Of a stretch of DNA of 57,729 nucleotides, positions 21,942 through 32,880 are shown piece by piece. The notes beneath the pieces were generated by a model. It was not told where the DNA came from, searched no databases, and saw only the letters and a list, made by a program, of their open reading frames with translations. This stretch comes from Streptococcus sp. Lineage in GTDB: Bacteria; Bacillota; Bacilli; Lactobacillales; Streptococcaceae. A program made the position numbers and the translations under genes. The number at the start of each line of letters is the position of its first letter. Within the stretch, counting starts at the first letter, position 1. Location of the stretch: contig JAUMZW010000011.1 of the NCBI GenBank assembly GCA_030527925.1, positions 1 through 57,729 of the forward strand. The letters are read 5' to 3'.

Positions 21942-23419
21942 TATAACTCCTCTCTGATTCCCATAGACTTAATAAAGCGAAGAAAAGCGGATTGTCCTTT
22001 AAAATCTCTCTTAAAAACACCTGCATCTTCTAAAACACGAACAAAAACCTCTCCAACAGCTTTTTGTACAATCGTGATAATTTCCTCTTCACTAAATGGG
22101 CCTTGTTGTTTTAGGTCATCTGCCCACTTTCTATGGTAGTCTTTTATTTCATTATACTGATTTAGGAGATATTTTTCAACTTCTTTCAGTTCATCTTTCA
22201 AACGAGGAGGTAGGATAGCTAATCCCATAACTTCAATTAATCCTATGTTTTCCTTTTTTATATGTTGGACATCTTTATGAGGATGAAATACACCATCAGG
22301 AAACTCCTGAGTTGTATGATTGTCTCTGAGAACTAAATCAAGTTCATAGCATTCTCCTCTTTTTCGAGCTATTGGAGTCACTGTATGATGTTCAATATTA
22401 TCAGTCCTAGCTATAACATCGACACTATCATCTGAATAAATTCTCCAAGCTTTTCTAATATCTTCAGCTAGATTCGTTAGTTCATCCTTGTCTTTACTTT
22501 TTAGTCGAATAACAGACATCGGCCATTTGACAATTCCAGCTTCAATATTTGGATAGGTATTAAATGTAAATTTTTGCTCACAAATTGCCTTCTCCATCGG
22601 AAAAATATGTCTGCCACCTTGATAATGATTATGAGTTAAAATAGAACCCCCTACAATGGGTAGATCTGCATTACTCCCCACAAAATAGTCTGGAAAAACA
22701 TCTAAAATAGATAGAAGTTGGTCAAAAGTTACTTTATTAATGGTCATTGGTAAATGTCTACGATTAAGATAGATACAATGTTCATTAAAATAAGCATAGG
22801 GAGAGTATTGGAATCCCCATATTTCTTCATCTAATGAAAACCTTATGACACGATGATTTGCTCGCGCGGGGTGATCAATCCTCCCCTGATAGCCTTCATT
22901 TTCAAAACATAACTGGCATTTAGGATAAGAAATTGCTTTGCTTTCCTTTGCTAAAGCAATTTCTTTGGGGTCTTTTTCAGGCTTGGATAGATTAATGGTA
23001 ATCTCTAGATCTCCGTATTGACTAGGTACGGTATATGCAATATTTTTTGCTACAGCAGATACTTTAATATAATCATTATCTTGACACATCTGATGAAACT
23101 CTGCTATTGCTTTTTGAGGGGATTTTTCATACTGAGTCCAGAAACGATGATTAATGTGACTAGGGCTCGGTGTTATAAAATCCATTAAAACAGCTCCTAA
23201 AATCTCTTTTTCATAAGCCAAATCCCCAATTGTACCATTGTTAACTGCAACTGTAAGCAATTCATCTTTCAATTTTAAAATGTCTTGACACTTTGTTTCT
23301 ACTTCTAAAGCATCCTGACCAACCAATGCTAAAATGCGATTTGTTAAATAAGTTTCATCCTCCAATTCATAGGAAGACTTAACAATAATTTGTTGGACAA
23401 ATTCCTTTACTAATCTCAT
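21941..23419 (-). CDS. galT: Galactose-1-phosphate uridylyltransferase, class 2
   Basis: The product of about 492 residues is the large Firmicute (type 2) GalT, which transfers UMP from UDP-glucose to galactose 1-phosphate. The HNHYQGGRH segment near 265 contains the histidine cluster for the uridylylated intermediate. A GTG at 23425 is an alternative start. The ATG at 23419 keeps the whole conserved N-terminus. The gene starts at the galK stop and ends at the galE start, forming a tight operon. Confidence 0.96.
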   Translation of the reverse strand: MRLVKEFVQQIIVKSSYELEDETYLTNRILALVGQDALEVETKCQDILKLKDELLTVAVNNGTIGDLAYEKEILGAVLMDFITPSPSHINHRFWTQYEKSPQKAIAEFHQMCQDNDYIKVSAVAKNIAYTVPSQYGDLEITINLSKPEKDPKEIALAKESKAISYPKCQLCFENEGYQGRIDHPARANHRVIRFSLDEEIWGFQYSPYAYFNEHCIYLNRRHLPMTINKVTFDQLLSILDVFPDYFVGSNADLPIVGGSILTHNHYQGGRHIFPMEKAICEQKFTFNTYPNIEAGIVKWPMSVIRLKSKDKDELTNLAEDIRKAWRIYSDDSVDVIARTDNIEHHTVTPIARKRGECYELDLVLRDNHTTQEFPDGVFHPHKDVQHIKKENIGLIEVMGLAILPPRLKDELKEVEKYLLNQYNEIKDYHRKWADDLKQQGPFSEEEIITIVQKAVGEVFVRVLEDAGVFKRDFKGQSAFLRFIKSMGIREEL

Positions 23420-23424
23420 AAGCA

Positions 23425-24597
23425 CTACTTTCTTTCAAGGACACGAGACCCATCTGAAATCTCAGCTATATAAAAATCAGGGGCATATCCTATCTTTTCA
23501 GTATAGATACGACCAACTTCATCTGTAAAGTTTGCCACCTTATCTTTAGCTACAATTGCAATTCCACAGCCACCAAAACCAGCTCCCGTCATTCTAGCAC
23601 CTAAAACACCTTCTTGCTCCCATGCTGTATGAGCCAAAGTGTCCAACTCAATACCAGTTACCTCATAATCATACTCTAAGGATACATGAGACGCATTAAC
23701 CAATCGACCAAACTTTTCAAGTTCACTTGATTCCAATGCTTTTCTCGCTTCTAAAGTTCGTTGATTTTCAAAAACCGCATGACGTGCACGTTTTAACCGA
23801 TTTTCATCTTTTATTAAATATGAGTATTCATCAAAAAGATTTTTATCTAACTCTCCTAATGTCTTAATATTAAGAACATGATTTAACTCTTCAACTGCCG
23901 ATTCACACTCACTACGACGTTCATTATACTTAGAATCAGCTAATTCACGGCGTTTATTAGTATTCATTATAACAATGACATTGTCACCCAAATCTAGAGG
24001 AACTAACTCATACTCCAAGGTATTTGTATCAAGATAAATCGCTTTTTTATCTGCTCCCATTCCAATAGCAAACTGGTCCATAATTCCAGAATTAACACCT
24101 ATAAAATGATTCTCAGTTTGTTTCCCAATTTTAACTAGATCAAGTCGTTCCAAATCTAAATTGAATAATTCTTCTAGAACAATTCCTACTAAAAGTTCCA
24201 AAGAAGCAGATGAGGATAAACCAGAACCATTGGGGATATTCCCATTGACATATAATTCATAACCAGAATCAATATCATGTCCCGCTTCTTGTAAATACTT
24301 TGTTACTCCTTTAGCATAATTCGTCCAGTTATCTTTTTTGTCAAAAAACAGATTGTCAAGATTAACCTCAATAATACCTAGATTTGAAAAATTCTCTGAA
24401 TAAAAGCGGAGAAGCTTATCAGGTCTTTTTCTAGCCGCCCCATAGGTTCCCAATGTGATTGCAGCAGGAAAAACATGCCCACCGTTGTAATCTGTGTGCT
24501 CACCAATCAAGTTAATACGACCTGGAGAAAAAAATGTCGCATCAGCAGTTTCTCCAAAAATAGATTCAAATGCGGTAAATAATTCAGATGATTTCAT
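23425..24597 (-). CDS. galK: Galactokinase
   Basis: This GHMP kinase of 390 residues phosphorylates galactose. The galactose-binding signature [18 protein letters not shown] is near residue 26, the ATP loop [13 protein letters not shown] near 122 and the [15 protein letters not shown] motif near 339. It is the first gene of the galKTE operon, with a good promoter 35-60 nt upstream. No galR-like gene is adjacent, so the operon's regulator lies elsewhere. Confidence 0.97.
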   Translation of the reverse strand: MKSSELFTAFESIFGETADATFFSPGRINLIGEHTDYNGGHVFPAAITLGTYGAARKRPDKLLRFYSENFSNLGIIEVNLDNLFFDKKDNWTNYAKGVTKYLQEAGHDIDSGYELYVNGNIPNGSGLSSSASLELLVGIVLEELFNLDLERLDLVKIGKQTENHFIGVNSGIMDQFAIGMGADKKAIYLDTNTLEYELVPLDLGDNVIVIMNTNKRRELADSKYNERRSECESAVEELNHVLNIKTLGELDKNLFDEYSYLIKDENRLKRARHAVFENQRTLEARKALESSELEKFGRLVNASHVSLEYDYEVTGIELDTLAHTAWEQEGVLGARMTGAGFGGCGIAIVAKDKVANFTDEVGRIYTEKIGYAPDFYIAEISDGSRVLERK

Positions 24598-24630
24598 ATC
24601 GAACTCCTTATATTAATATTGTTTAATTTT

Positions 24631-24659
24631 ATTTTACTCTTCATTTTTCTTAAGGTCAA
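24631..24659 (-). promoter_or_regulatory. Promoter of galKTE
   Basis: The minus strand shows TTGACC (24659-24654), a 17-bp spacer and TAAAAT (24636-24631), about 33 nt before the galK start codon. Confidence 0.75.
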
Positions 24660-24677
24660 TGTTATTCTAGATATTAT

Positions 24678-24718
24678 ATTAAAAAAGCTGATTTCCATAT
24701 AAAATCAGCTTTTTTAAT
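24678..24718. terminator. Terminator after the DUF421 gene
   Basis: A 17-bp perfect stem (ATTAAAAAAGCTGATTT and its complement) with a 7-nt loop overlaps the DUF421 stop codon and insulates it from galKTE. Confidence 0.85.
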
Positions 24719-25346
24719 ATATAACCACTTGTAAATTACCATTATCGTACTCTGCTATAAAGACTTGTGAAGGGTCATCATAGCCTTGTTTTGACAATTC
24801 TTTGATCAACCATTCTTCTGTTTTATCAATAGACTCTAAGATATCTTCCTGAATAACACCGTCTGTAATTAAAGGATATTTAGGATTTTCTTCACCATAT
24901 GTCACCACAATTAATTGACCATTTTGTTCTAAAACGGCACGTTTTACAAATTTTAATTGAAAAATACCTTGACCTCTTAATTTTAAAGAAACATCTGAAG
25001 CAGATAAACCCAATGAACGACAAGCCTCAACATCAATTTTCCCTTTTTGAATAAGGACTGTTGGCTTTCCATCTATGATATGTTTCACTAGTTGATTATT
25101 GGTTTTTAACCATTTTAACATCAAAACCAATACTGTCCAAATCAATAAAATAATACAATATTGAACTATGTTGATGCTAGTATTATAGATAATTCCTCCA
25201 ATAATACCCCCTAAAACATAATTTTGAACCTGGTCACTTGCCGAGTTTGGTGCTAAATTGGTCTTACCTGATATATTAATTACAAAAATCAATGTCACTA
25301 AACCAATAGCCAATTTTATAGCAATATCTAAATAATCCACTATCAT
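24714..25346 (-). CDS. DUF421 family membrane protein (YetF-like)
   Basis: The 210-residue protein has three membrane helices at about 5-25, 43-60 and 63-82. A cytoplasmic domain follows, with the family's DGKPTVLIQKGKID and GLSASDVSLKLRGQGI blocks. DUF421 proteins are widespread in Firmicutes, and their biochemical role is unknown. It overlaps the DUF3290 gene by 4 nt (ATGA). DUF421 and DUF3290 genes recur as a pair, so they probably work as one membrane complex. Confidence 0.85.
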   Translation of the reverse strand: MIVDYLDIAIKLAIGLVTLIFVINISGKTNLAPNSASDQVQNYVLGGIIGGIIYNTSINIVQYCIILLIWTVLVLMLKWLKTNNQLVKHIIDGKPTVLIQKGKIDVEACRSLGLSASDVSLKLRGQGIFQLKFVKRAVLEQNGQLIVVTYGEENPKYPLITDGVIQEDILESIDKTEEWLIKELSKQGYDDPSQVFIAEYDNGNLQVVIY

Positions 25347-25795
25347 TTACCTACTTCTATTAATTTTGTTTTTGAACTGATGACATTTAATTTCTCAAGT
25401 AAATAAGTATCGTCTGTATTTGAACGAATCACTCGATAAAACTTTCCTTTTGCCTTAATGATAGCATTATCACTACTTGAAAAATTATTAATATAAACCT
25501 GTGATTTATCCAATTTCAATTGTTTTGAAACATCTTCAATCAATTGTAAAGAAGTCCTGTAGCTATTATCTGAAATTTCGTTCGTCTGTAATTGTGTCCA
25601 CTTAATCATTCCAATAATCGCTAAGATTAGAATGATAATAATAACTACTTCACGGTACTTGCTATCGTGATTGTTTTTATAATACTTTATACTAAACCAA
25701 CCACCTATCAAAACTAGGATAATCATACTTGCGATTGATAACCAGTCATAAACTGAAATTTGACTCAGAACATAATCGTACGAATAAAATTGCAT
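25343..25795 (-). CDS. DUF3290 family membrane protein
   Basis: The product of about 150 residues starts MQFYSYDYVLSQIS and has two membrane segments (about 17-36 and 50-66). A soluble domain of roughly 80 residues follows, with the FYRVIRSNTDDTYLLEKL segment. The ATG at 25795 was chosen because GGAG lies upstream and the longer frame would run into the OsmC gene. Its function is unknown. It is translationally coupled to the DUF421 gene. Confidence 0.8.
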   Translation of the reverse strand: MQFYSYDYVLSQISVYDWLSIASMIILVLIGGWFSIKYYKNNHDSKYREVVIIIILILAIIGMIKWTQLQTNEISDNSYRTSLQLIEDVSKQLKLDKSQVYINNFSSSDNAIIKAKGKFYRVIRSNTDDTYLLEKLNVISSKTKLIEVGK

Positions 25796-25841
25796 CTTAC
25801 CTACTCCGTCATAAATCTTTTTATTGATTATACTAAAAACT

Positions 25842-26252
25842 CTATTCCCATTCAAGATATTTCAACGTTAGTGATACAGAACCTGTCATCAATTTAGACA
25901 CTGGGCAACGTTGATGAGCTTCGGTCAAGACCGATTCTCCTTCTTCTTGAGATAAGTCCTTTATCGAAACTAGACCATCAACCTGAAAATAATATCCTTG
26001 TAACTTAGGTTCTTTTTCAAGGGAAACTTTTACTTCAACCCTTGAATGAAGATGACCTAAGTGTCTTGCAGAGAGTAAACTTTTTACAGTTGCATTTAAG
26101 CAAGTAGACCAAGCTAAAGCAATTAATTCTTCAGGATTGAAGCCTTCATTCACTTCTAGTGGATGACTTGTCTTAACTAGCTTACCATTACTCAATATTA
26201 CATCCCCATTAATTCCTTTTGTGTTTTGTGCTGTTACGTGATATAAACTCAT
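25842..26252 (-). CDS. OsmC/Ohr family peroxiredoxin
   Basis: The 136-residue protein is a thiol hydroperoxide reductase of the OsmC/Ohr fold. The two redox cysteines are in WSTCLNATV (about residue 51) and RCPVSKLM (about 115), the latter being the OsmC signature. It should detoxify organic hydroperoxides in the cytoplasm. The ATG has an AAAGGAGATAGG leader. It lies between a MocR gene and the DUF3290 gene, all on the minus strand. No OhrR-like regulator is adjacent. Confidence 0.88.
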   Translation of the reverse strand: MSLYHVTAQNTKGINGDVILSNGKLVKTSHPLEVNEGFNPEELIALAWSTCLNATVKSLLSARHLGHLHSRVEVKVSLEKEPKLQGYYFQVDGLVSIKDLSQEEGESVLTEAHQRCPVSKLMTGSVSLTLKYLEWE

Positions 26253-26287
26253 CCTATCTCCTTTCCAAGTTTATTAAAATAGGTTAT

Positions 26288-27478
26288 TTAATTTTTAGTT
26301 AACCACCGGTCAAACTCTACCTCATTTTTTTTCTGTAGACGTATCCAATCATTAGGACAAGTATCTATATAACTGTCTGCCATCATATCATAATAAAATG
26401 GACAACTTTTAATCTTAGCTTTACTAATAGTATCCAATTTTCTAAAACTATATTGATTTTCATAATGAGCCTTAAGGCTATCCTTTGTTCTCGCATACAT
26501 GCCATTATCAATATAAAGCGACAAGGCTTTTTGCATGATAAGGTTGGTATCATAATCAATTAAACGTTTATATGATAAAAATGAGCGCTGTAAAATATGA
26601 GGTAAAACAACAGCTCCTAATCTTAATGCAGGAAACAAACTAGAAGAAAAAGATTTAACATATATAACTCGCTCATCAACATCCCAATAATGAAGAGGCA
26701 TTTCATGACTCTTATCAAAATCTGACATATAATCATCTTCTACAAGATAGACATCATATTGGGCAGCTAAAGTAACCAAAGCTTGTTTTTCTTCTTTAGT
26801 ATAAGATAATTGTAAGGGATTACTAAATCTTGGTATCGTGTAAAAAAACTTAATATTACCCTCAGAAAAAATCTGTTCAACTTTTTTTAAATCTAACCCT
26901 CTAAAATCTCTATTAATCACACGATAGGGTAACTTCTGTGAGCGTACAATTGTATTCATTTGATGATAGGTTGGTTGTTCAAGTAAAATTTCACCCTTTT
27001 CATCAGGAAAAGACATTTGAGATAAAATGTAGAGAGCCTGTTGAGTACCAGAAGTAACAACTATTTGCTCTTTTTTAGCATATATCGCATCATCTCTTAA
27101 TAAATTTTGTAGTGAAGTAATTAAGTCTTCTAATCCATTTTCGTGTTGATAATAATTAAAAAGATAATTTTCTCTACCGACTAAAGATTCCTTCAAACAA
27201 TCTTTGAAATCTTCATACGTTGATGTCTGATTTTTTGCAATTTTTAAAGATATAGACTCATTATCTCTACCACCACCTAAAACATAATATCCGCTTTTGG
27301 CGACGACATAAATCAACTTTTGATAACGTAATTCTGACAAGGCATGTTGAACAGTATCCTTACTACATTGAAATTCTTCACTTAATTTACGAATTGATGG
27401 TAGTTTACTGCCTTGTGTTAAATTACCTGTAATAATTTGCTTCTTTATACTAGCAACAATTTCTTGATATTTCGTCAT
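26288..27478 (-). CDS. MocR-type regulator (GntR HTH fused to aminotransferase fold)
   Basis: The product of about 396 residues has a GntR winged helix (about 1-65, SKLPSIRKLSEEFQCSKDTV) and a PLP-dependent aspartate-aminotransferase-like domain. The PLP lysine lies in YVKSFSSSLFPALRLG (about 280). MocR proteins sense PLP or PLP adducts and control vitamin B6 or amine genes. ATG 27478 follows GGGGA and starts the HTH correctly; the 14 extra upstream codons lack a site. It is divergent from an ECF S-component gene 228 bp away, which suggests vitamin B6 uptake control. PdxR-like activity is inferred. Confidence 0.85.
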   Translation of the reverse strand: MTKYQEIVASIKKQIITGNLTQGSKLPSIRKLSEEFQCSKDTVQHALSELRYQKLIYVVAKSGYYVLGGGRDNESISLKIAKNQTSTYEDFKDCLKESLVGRENYLFNYYQHENGLEDLITSLQNLLRDDAIYAKKEQIVVTSGTQQALYILSQMSFPDEKGEILLEQPTYHQMNTIVRSQKLPYRVINRDFRGLDLKKVEQIFSEGNIKFFYTIPRFSNPLQLSYTKEEKQALVTLAAQYDVYLVEDDYMSDFDKSHEMPLHYWDVDERVIYVKSFSSSLFPALRLGAVVLPHILQRSFLSYKRLIDYDTNLIMQKALSLYIDNGMYARTKDSLKAHYENQYSFRKLDTISKAKIKSCPFYYDMMADSYIDTCPNDWIRLQKKNEVEFDRWLTKN

Positions 27479-27661
27479 ATTGTCCCCATACAGATTTATT
27501 TTAAAACCATTGTAACTCATACAAGTATGATTTACAATATAACTACAATTAAAAAATAAAGTGATGGTCGTTAAAATAAAAATTGAAAAACCTAAAAGTA
27601 GATAAGGGTTAACCTAATAAACTTTTAGACAGCATATCTTTGGTTTAACTAGTGTTAAAAG

Positions 27662-27677
27662 ACAAAGCATTACAAAG
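27662..27677. promoter_or_regulatory. Direct repeat before the ECF gene, possible MocR site
   Basis: ACAAAG occurs at 27662-27667 and 27672-27677, exactly one helical turn apart, just upstream of the ribosome-binding site. An inverted CTTTG lies about 20 nt before. MocR regulators commonly bind direct repeats. Short and AT-rich, so weak evidence. Confidence 0.25.
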
Positions 27678-27706
27678 ATGATGATACCATCAACAGGAGG
27701 TTCTTT

Positions 27707-28243
27707 ATGAAAAACCACAAAACAAAAGATTTAGTTAGTGTTAGCTTATACGCTGCTCTGATTTTTATAGCTATTCAATTTTTAAAAATACCTTTAGCTC
27801 ATCAATTTATCCATATTGGCAATGCACTTGTTGTCATCGGTATATTAATCTTCGGTTTTAAAAAAGGCTTTCTGTCTGCCTTATTAGGTTTAGGTATTTT
27901 TGATATTTTAAATGGTTATGCAGCATCTGTCTGGATGACACTTCTAGAGGCATTTCTTGTCTGCTTAGTTATTAATTTCTACTTTGTTAAAATTTTAAAA
28001 GGAAAAGATAATTCAAAACTTATCCTATCTGTAGCCCTTTTAGCCGCATTACTAAAAATTATTCTAAACCTTGTCAAATATACTCTAATTAATCACTTTA
28101 TCGCAAACATCTCATTTTCATCTGCTATATCGCTAGCGGTTATTAAAATCCTTGGCACTTTTGGCTCAGCCCTAGTAACATTAATCGCTGTACCCATACT
28201 TTACCCCATTTTTAAATCATTTACCAAAAATGTCATAAAATAA
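27707..28243 (+). CDS. ECF transporter S component, possibly vitamin B6 precursor
   Basis: The 178-residue hydrophobic protein has about five to six membrane helices (10-28, 40-60, 63-85, 102-125, 135-165). It has the N-terminal LVSVSLYAALIFIAIQF pattern typical of energy-coupling-factor substrate-binding subunits. These use shared EcfA/EcfT modules encoded elsewhere. The strong AGGAGG ribosome-binding site fixes the start. The divergent MocR regulator points to pyridoxine/pyridoxal as substrate (PdxU type), but hydroxymethylpyrimidine or another vitamin cannot be excluded. Confidence 0.75.
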   Translation: MKNHKTKDLVSVSLYAALIFIAIQFLKIPLAHQFIHIGNALVVIGILIFGFKKGFLSALLGLGIFDILNGYAASVWMTLLEAFLVCLVINFYFVKILKGKDNSKLILSVALLAALLKIILNLVKYTLINHFIANISFSSAISLAVIKILGTFGSALVTLIAVPILYPIFKSFTKNVIK

Positions 28244-28246
28244 GCT

Positions 28247-28276
28247 AAAAAGACCAGAGGAAGGATTCTGGTCTTT
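28247..28276. terminator. Bidirectional terminator between the ECF gene and dtd
   Basis: AAAAGACCAGA and TCTGGTCTTTT form an 11-bp stem with an 8-nt loop between convergent genes. Confidence 0.85.
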
Positions 28277-28719
28277 TAGTAATCTTTTGTATCAATAATA
28301 ATGGTTACTGGCCCATCATTAACGAGGCTCACTTGCATATCTGCACCAAATCTCCCTCGTTCTATTGAAACTTCCTTTGATAAACACTTATTAAACTCGT
28401 CATATAAAGTAATAGCTTGGTCTGGTTTTGCTGCATTTGTAAATGCTGGTCGATTACCTTTTCTAGTTTCGGCATATAAGGTAAATTGTGATATTGAAAG
28501 AATTTTTCCACCTATATCTTTCACAGAAAGATTCATTTTTCCTGATATATCAGAAAAAATACGCATATTTATAATCTTACGAACAGCATAAGTAATATCA
28601 GCACGATCATCATTAGGTCCTATACCAACCAATAGTAGTAACCCTTGGCCAATATGACCTACACAATTACCATCAATACAAACACTAGCCTCTTTTACAC
28701 GTTGTATAACTATCTTCAT
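28276..28719 (-). CDS. dtd: D-aminoacyl-tRNA deacylase
   Basis: The 147-residue enzyme hydrolyses D-aminoacyl-tRNA, including D-Tyr-tRNA, and glycyl-tRNA-Ala. The family motifs SQFTLYA (about 77-83) and the C-terminal NDGPVTIII with the chirality-checking Gly-cisPro pair are present. It lies 5 nt after rel on the same strand, the usual rel-dtd pair of streptococci. Confidence 0.95.
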   Translation of the reverse strand: MKIVIQRVKEASVCIDGNCVGHIGQGLLLLVGIGPNDDRADITYAVRKIINMRIFSDISGKMNLSVKDIGGKILSISQFTLYAETRKGNRPAFTNAAKPDQAITLYDEFNKCLSKEVSIERGRFGADMQVSLVNDGPVTIIIDTKDY

Positions 28720-28724
28720 TAACT

Positions 28725-30944
28725 CTATCCATTTGTCCTTTTCACAGAATAAACATCAGGAATACTCTTAATTTTATCCACAACCAAAGTCAATTGAGCT
28801 AAGTTTTCAATTCCAAAACTAATATGAATATTAGCAAATTTCTTGTCCTTCGTAGGTTGAGCATTCATAGAAGAGACTACCTTACTAGCATTTGATACGA
28901 CTTGCAATACATCATTGAGCAGACCACTTCTATTAAGACCATAAATATCAATTTCAGCAATATAATCTTTTTGTAGACTTGCATCGTCCCACTCAACTTC
29001 TATCAGACGTTGTTCATAATTTTCTTGACTCTTAATATTATGACAATCTGTTCTATGAATAGCAACTCCCCTACCTTTTGTGATATAGCCTTCAATAGCA
29101 TCTCCTGGTACAGGATTACAACATTTTGCAATACGCATAAGTAAGCCAGAAGCTCCTTGAATGACAACACCGTTCTCACTCCTAACCTTTAAAACTTCTC
29201 TATTAGTTTGTTTAACTTCACCACCGTTAACTAGCTCATCAGCTTCTGCTTTAGCTTTCGCCTTTTCCTCTTCGCGACGCTCTTTTTCAGTTAACTTATT
29301 AAAAACATTTATTGGACTAATATCACCAAAACCAACTGCTGCATAAAGTGCTTCTTCGCTTCTAACACTAAATCGAGGAAGCAATTCTTCAATGTGTTTT
29401 TTATCCAAGTATTTATTAGGAATATAACCTTGGGATTGGAAATATTCTACTAATAACTCTCGACCACGGTTTATAGAAAGTTCTTTATCTTGATTTTTGA
29501 AGAACTGACGAATCTTATTGCGAGCCTTACTCGTTTTAACAAGTTTTATCCAATCTCTACTTGGACCAAATGAATTACTACTTGTAATAATTTCAACAAC
29601 ATCACCTGTTTTTAACTTGGTATTCAAGGAAACCATATTACCATTTACCTTGGCACCTACGGTTCTATCACCAACTTTGGTATGAATTTCATATGCAAAG
29701 TCAATCGGAACGGAATCTCGTGGCAATTCTTTAATATCACCAGTCGGAGTTGCTACATAGATAAGTTCTGTTAAAATTTCCTCTTTAACAGAATCCACAA
29801 ATGTCTGGGCATTCCCATTAGACGCCTCTTGTAATTCTTCTAATTCACGTAACCAAGCCTGTCCAATGTTTTGCTCAAGAGCCTTAACCTTATTTTTGCT
29901 CCCTTTTTTATATGCCCAATGTGCTGCAATACCATATTCTGCGATTTCATGCATCTCTTTAGTCCTAATTTGAATCTCAATAGGACCCTTTGGACCAAAA
30001 ACTGTAGTATGAATAGACTGATACCCATTCTTCTTTGGTACAGCAATATAATCTTTAAAACGTCCAGGCATTGGACGCCACAACTCATGAATATATCCTA
30101 GCATAGCATAAACATCACTCTGTGTTGCCATCACACATCGAATAGCTGTCAAATCATAAATTTGGTCAAAACGTTTATGTTTATCCTTCATTTTCCTATA
30201 GATTGAATAAATGTGTTTTGGTCTACCATAGACCTCACCATCTAAATTTTGCTCTTTAGCAAATGCCTTGATTTTATTCACAACATCGTCAACCAACTCC
30301 TCACGCTCACGACGTTTTTGCGTCATCATATGTGAAATAGTATAAAATTCAGACTCGTTGAGGTAACGAAACGATAGATCTTCTAATTCCCACTTTATAC
30401 GACTTATCCCCAAACGGTGGGCAAGAGGGGCATAGATTTCTAAAGTTTCACGTGAAATTCGCTCTTGTTTTTCCTTACGAAGATGCTTCAAAGTTCGCAT
30501 GTTATGCAACCTATCAGCTAATTTAACCAATATCACGCGCATATCTTTTGACATTGCCATCAACATTTTACGATGGTTATCAGCTAACTGTTCTTCACGT
30601 GACTTATATTCAACATTACCAAGTTTTGTCACACCGTCAACAATTATGCTGATTGTTTCACCGAAATCAGTCTTAATGTCTTCTTGTGTTTTTTCAGTAT
30701 CCTCGACAACATCATGTAAAAATCCTGCAGCAACGGTTGGTGCATCTAAATGTAAACCTGCTAGGATACCAGCTACCTGTATCGGATGAACAATGTATGG
30801 CTCTCCAGATTGTCTTTTTTGATGAAAATGTGCTGCTGTTGCATAATCCAATGCCTTTTTAACAAGCTCAATATCCTTGTCATTCATATACTTTGAACAA
30901 AGACCTACAACCTCTTCTCCTGTTAAATCAACTGCTTTTGCCAA
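28725..30944 (-). CDS. rel: Bifunctional (p)ppGpp synthetase/hydrolase Rel
   Basis: The long RSH protein controls the stringent response. It has an HD hydrolase domain with HDVVEDT (about 75), a synthetase domain with [20 protein letters not shown] (about 300-319), a TGS domain, a zinc-finger region with KCCNPVPGD and a C-terminal ACT domain ending VKRTNG. The true start is a TTG at 30944: AGGAGGG lies 6 nt upstream and the protein then begins [11 protein letters not shown], as in relatives. This gives 739 residues. Upstream ATGs lack a ribosome-binding site. A -10 TAAAAT is at 31003-31008. Confidence 0.96.
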   Translation of the reverse strand: MAKAVDLTGEEVVGLCSKYMNDKDIELVKKALDYATAAHFHQKRQSGEPYIVHPIQVAGILAGLHLDAPTVAAGFLHDVVEDTEKTQEDIKTDFGETISIIVDGVTKLGNVEYKSREEQLADNHRKMLMAMSKDMRVILVKLADRLHNMRTLKHLRKEKQERISRETLEIYAPLAHRLGISRIKWELEDLSFRYLNESEFYTISHMMTQKRREREELVDDVVNKIKAFAKEQNLDGEVYGRPKHIYSIYRKMKDKHKRFDQIYDLTAIRCVMATQSDVYAMLGYIHELWRPMPGRFKDYIAVPKKNGYQSIHTTVFGPKGPIEIQIRTKEMHEIAEYGIAAHWAYKKGSKNKVKALEQNIGQAWLRELEELQEASNGNAQTFVDSVKEEILTELIYVATPTGDIKELPRDSVPIDFAYEIHTKVGDRTVGAKVNGNMVSLNTKLKTGDVVEIITSSNSFGPSRDWIKLVKTSKARNKIRQFFKNQDKELSINRGRELLVEYFQSQGYIPNKYLDKKHIEELLPRFSVRSEEALYAAVGFGDISPINVFNKLTEKERREEEKAKAKAEADELVNGGEVKQTNREVLKVRSENGVVIQGASGLLMRIAKCCNPVPGDAIEGYITKGRGVAIHRTDCHNIKSQENYEQRLIEVEWDDASLQKDYIAEIDIYGLNRSGLLNDVLQVVSNASKVVSSMNAQPTKDKKFANIHISFGIENLAQLTLVVDKIKSIPDVYSVKRTNG

Positions 30945-31276
30945 ATTTATCCCTCCTAGCAATCCATAATAAACCAAACACCTTTTAAATAATGTTATGC
31001 CCATTTTACCATAGAACAAAGGGAATTTTAACCCTTTTAAACTTTTTTATCTATACTCTGGTAAAATTAAAATCATTATCTCAAAAAACAAAACCTTTTC
31101 TTAAGGTTTGTTTAAGCATATATCGGTATACTTTAATCATCCTAAAACTTTTATTTTTCATAAATCTCCAGAAAAGTCGACTTTGTTGGCTTTTCTTTTT
31201 TATGCTGTTTTTTTCTTGTTTCACTTTTCTTACTATGCTACACTTGATATAAAACCAATGATTATTAGGAGAAATT

Positions 31277-31729
31277 ATGCCTGAAATAACCATCGCTTTT
31301 ATAAGCTTAAGTGGAAACACCCTTAGTTTTGTTAAACGCTTATCTGACTACCTAAATGAGCAATATCAAATCTCTGTAAATGCTATTAATATTAAAGATT
31401 TAAACCACGAAACCTTTCCGCTTACAGTTCCCTATTTCGCTATTTTACCAACCTATCTTGAAGGGGGAAATGGAGTTGATAATGGTGATATAGAGATTTT
31501 AACCAATCCCTTAGGAGACTTTATCAAATCCCATGATAACTATAAGTATTGTTTAGGAATTATCGGTTCTGGTAACCGTAATTTTAATAACCAATATTGC
31601 CTGACAGCTAAACAATATGCTAATCGTTTTAAGTTCCCAATGATTGACGATTTTGAACTTAGAGGAACCATTTCAGACATTCAACGTATTGCACAAAAAA
31701 TGCTAACAATAATAGGAGAAAATGAATGA
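31277..31729 (+). CDS. NrdI-like flavodoxin
   Basis: The 150-residue flavodoxin-like protein has the FMN loop [13 protein letters not shown] (residues 10-22) and [12 protein letters not shown] near 103, features of NrdI. NrdI supplies oxidant to build the dimanganese-tyrosyl radical of class Ib ribonucleotide reductase. No nrdE, nrdF or nrdH is adjacent, so this is either a stand-alone nrdI paralogue or a flavodoxin of related function. The AGGAGAAATT leader supports the start. It overlaps the M42 peptidase gene by 4 nt. Confidence 0.7.
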   Translation: MPEITIAFISLSGNTLSFVKRLSDYLNEQYQISVNAINIKDLNHETFPLTVPYFAILPTYLEGGNGVDNGDIEILTNPLGDFIKSHDNYKYCLGIIGSGNRNFNNQYCLTAKQYANRFKFPMIDDFELRGTISDIQRIAQKMLTIIGENE

Positions 31730-32772
31730 CTACAACAATTGACTATATTACAAAACTTACCAATATCCCATCACCAACAGGTTTTACTCAAACTATTATC
31801 AACTTCCTCTTTAGAGAGATTAAAAGTTTTGGTTATCAACCTACACTTACCAATAAGGGAGGGTTAATGGTCACTATTTTAGGGAAAAACGATGAGAAAC
31901 AACGTTTAGTTACCGCTCACGTTGATACCTTAGGAGCAATGGTTCGTGCAATTAAACCTGACGGTAGACTAAAAATCGACCTTATAGGAGGGTTTGTCTA
32001 TAATGCAATTGAGAGTGAAAATTGTACCATTCATATTGCCAAAAATGGAAAACAAGTTTCTGGTACAATTTTAATGCATCAGACTAGTGTACATGTATAT
32101 AAAGATGCTGGTAGTGCCGAGCGAAACCAAACTAATATTGAAGTGAGGCTGGATGAAAAAGTAAATCATCCAGATGATGTTCAAAAGCTTGGCATTGAGG
32201 TGGGGGATTTTATCTCCTTTGACCCTAGAACAATTATCACCGAATCAGGTTTTATCAAATCACGTCATTTAGATGATAAAGTGTCAGCAGCCATTCTCCT
32301 ACATCTCCTTAAAAGTTACCAAGAACAATCTGTAGAACTACCCTACACGACACATTTTTATTTTAGTGTTTTTGAAGAGGTAGGTCATGGTGCCAATTCT
32401 AATATTCCTGAAAACACTGTCGAATACTTAGCAGTTGATATGGGGGCTATGGGAGACGACCAACAAACCGATGAATATACAACATCCATTTGTGTAAAAG
32501 ATGCATCTGGACCTTATCATTATGAATTTCGCCAATATCTTGTTGGGTTAGCTGAAACTTATAATATTCCCTATAAATTAGATATTTATCCTTATTATGG
32601 TAGTGATGCCTCAGCTGCTATTAGAGCAGGTGCTGATATTAAGCATGCTCTACTAGGAGCAGGAATCGAATCCAGCCATTCTTATGAAAGAACCCATATT
32701 GATTCGGTTAAAGCAACAGAAAATTTAGTTGATGCTTATCTTAAAAATATCATGTTAGAAGATAAAGCTTAA
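31726..32772 (+). CDS. M42 family metallopeptidase
   Basis: The 348-residue di-metal aminopeptidase is of the PepA/glucanase-like M42 family. Metal ligands and catalytic residues appear in order: TAHVDTLG (about 65), SRHLDDKVS (about 182), [10 protein letters not shown] (about 217-226), AVDMGA (about 239) and SHSYERTH near 320. It should trim peptides in the cytoplasm as a large oligomer. Some M42 members are annotated as endoglucanases without support. The ATG overlaps the NrdI-like stop (ATGA), so the two are translationally coupled. Confidence 0.88.
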   Translation: MTTTIDYITKLTNIPSPTGFTQTIINFLFREIKSFGYQPTLTNKGGLMVTILGKNDEKQRLVTAHVDTLGAMVRAIKPDGRLKIDLIGGFVYNAIESENCTIHIAKNGKQVSGTILMHQTSVHVYKDAGSAERNQTNIEVRLDEKVNHPDDVQKLGIEVGDFISFDPRTIITESGFIKSRHLDDKVSAAILLHLLKSYQEQSVELPYTTHFYFSVFEEVGHGANSNIPENTVEYLAVDMGAMGDDQQTDEYTTSICVKDASGPYHYEFRQYLVGLAETYNIPYKLDIYPYYGSDASAAIRAGADIKHALLGAGIESSHSYERTHIDSVKATENLVDAYLKNIMLEDKA

Positions 32773-32794
32773 AGTGACAAAAATGTCCTTCATT

Positions 32795-32880
32795 AATAAA
32801 AATTCCCTTTTTGAACCGCACCACAAAAGTTAGACACAAAATCTAACGCTTGAGGTCAGTACAAAAAGGGGATTTTTATT
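32795..32880. terminator. Terminator arms split by a 52-bp IS-end-like insertion
   Basis: AATAAAAATTCCCTTTTTG (32795-32813) and its complement at 32862-32880 match at 18 of 19 positions. They sit between the convergent M42 and epimerase genes, as a bidirectional terminator would. The loop holds about 52 bp beginning TGAACCGCACC and ending GGTCAGTACA. Its two ends are imperfect inverted repeats of one another, each with GTTAGA, like IS3-family termini. Confidence 0.6.

Noticed and set aside
31083..31112. Hairpin between rel and the NrdI-like gene as a terminator or riboswitch
   Set aside because: Short A/T-rich stem without a clear T tract after it and no recognisable riboswitch motif.
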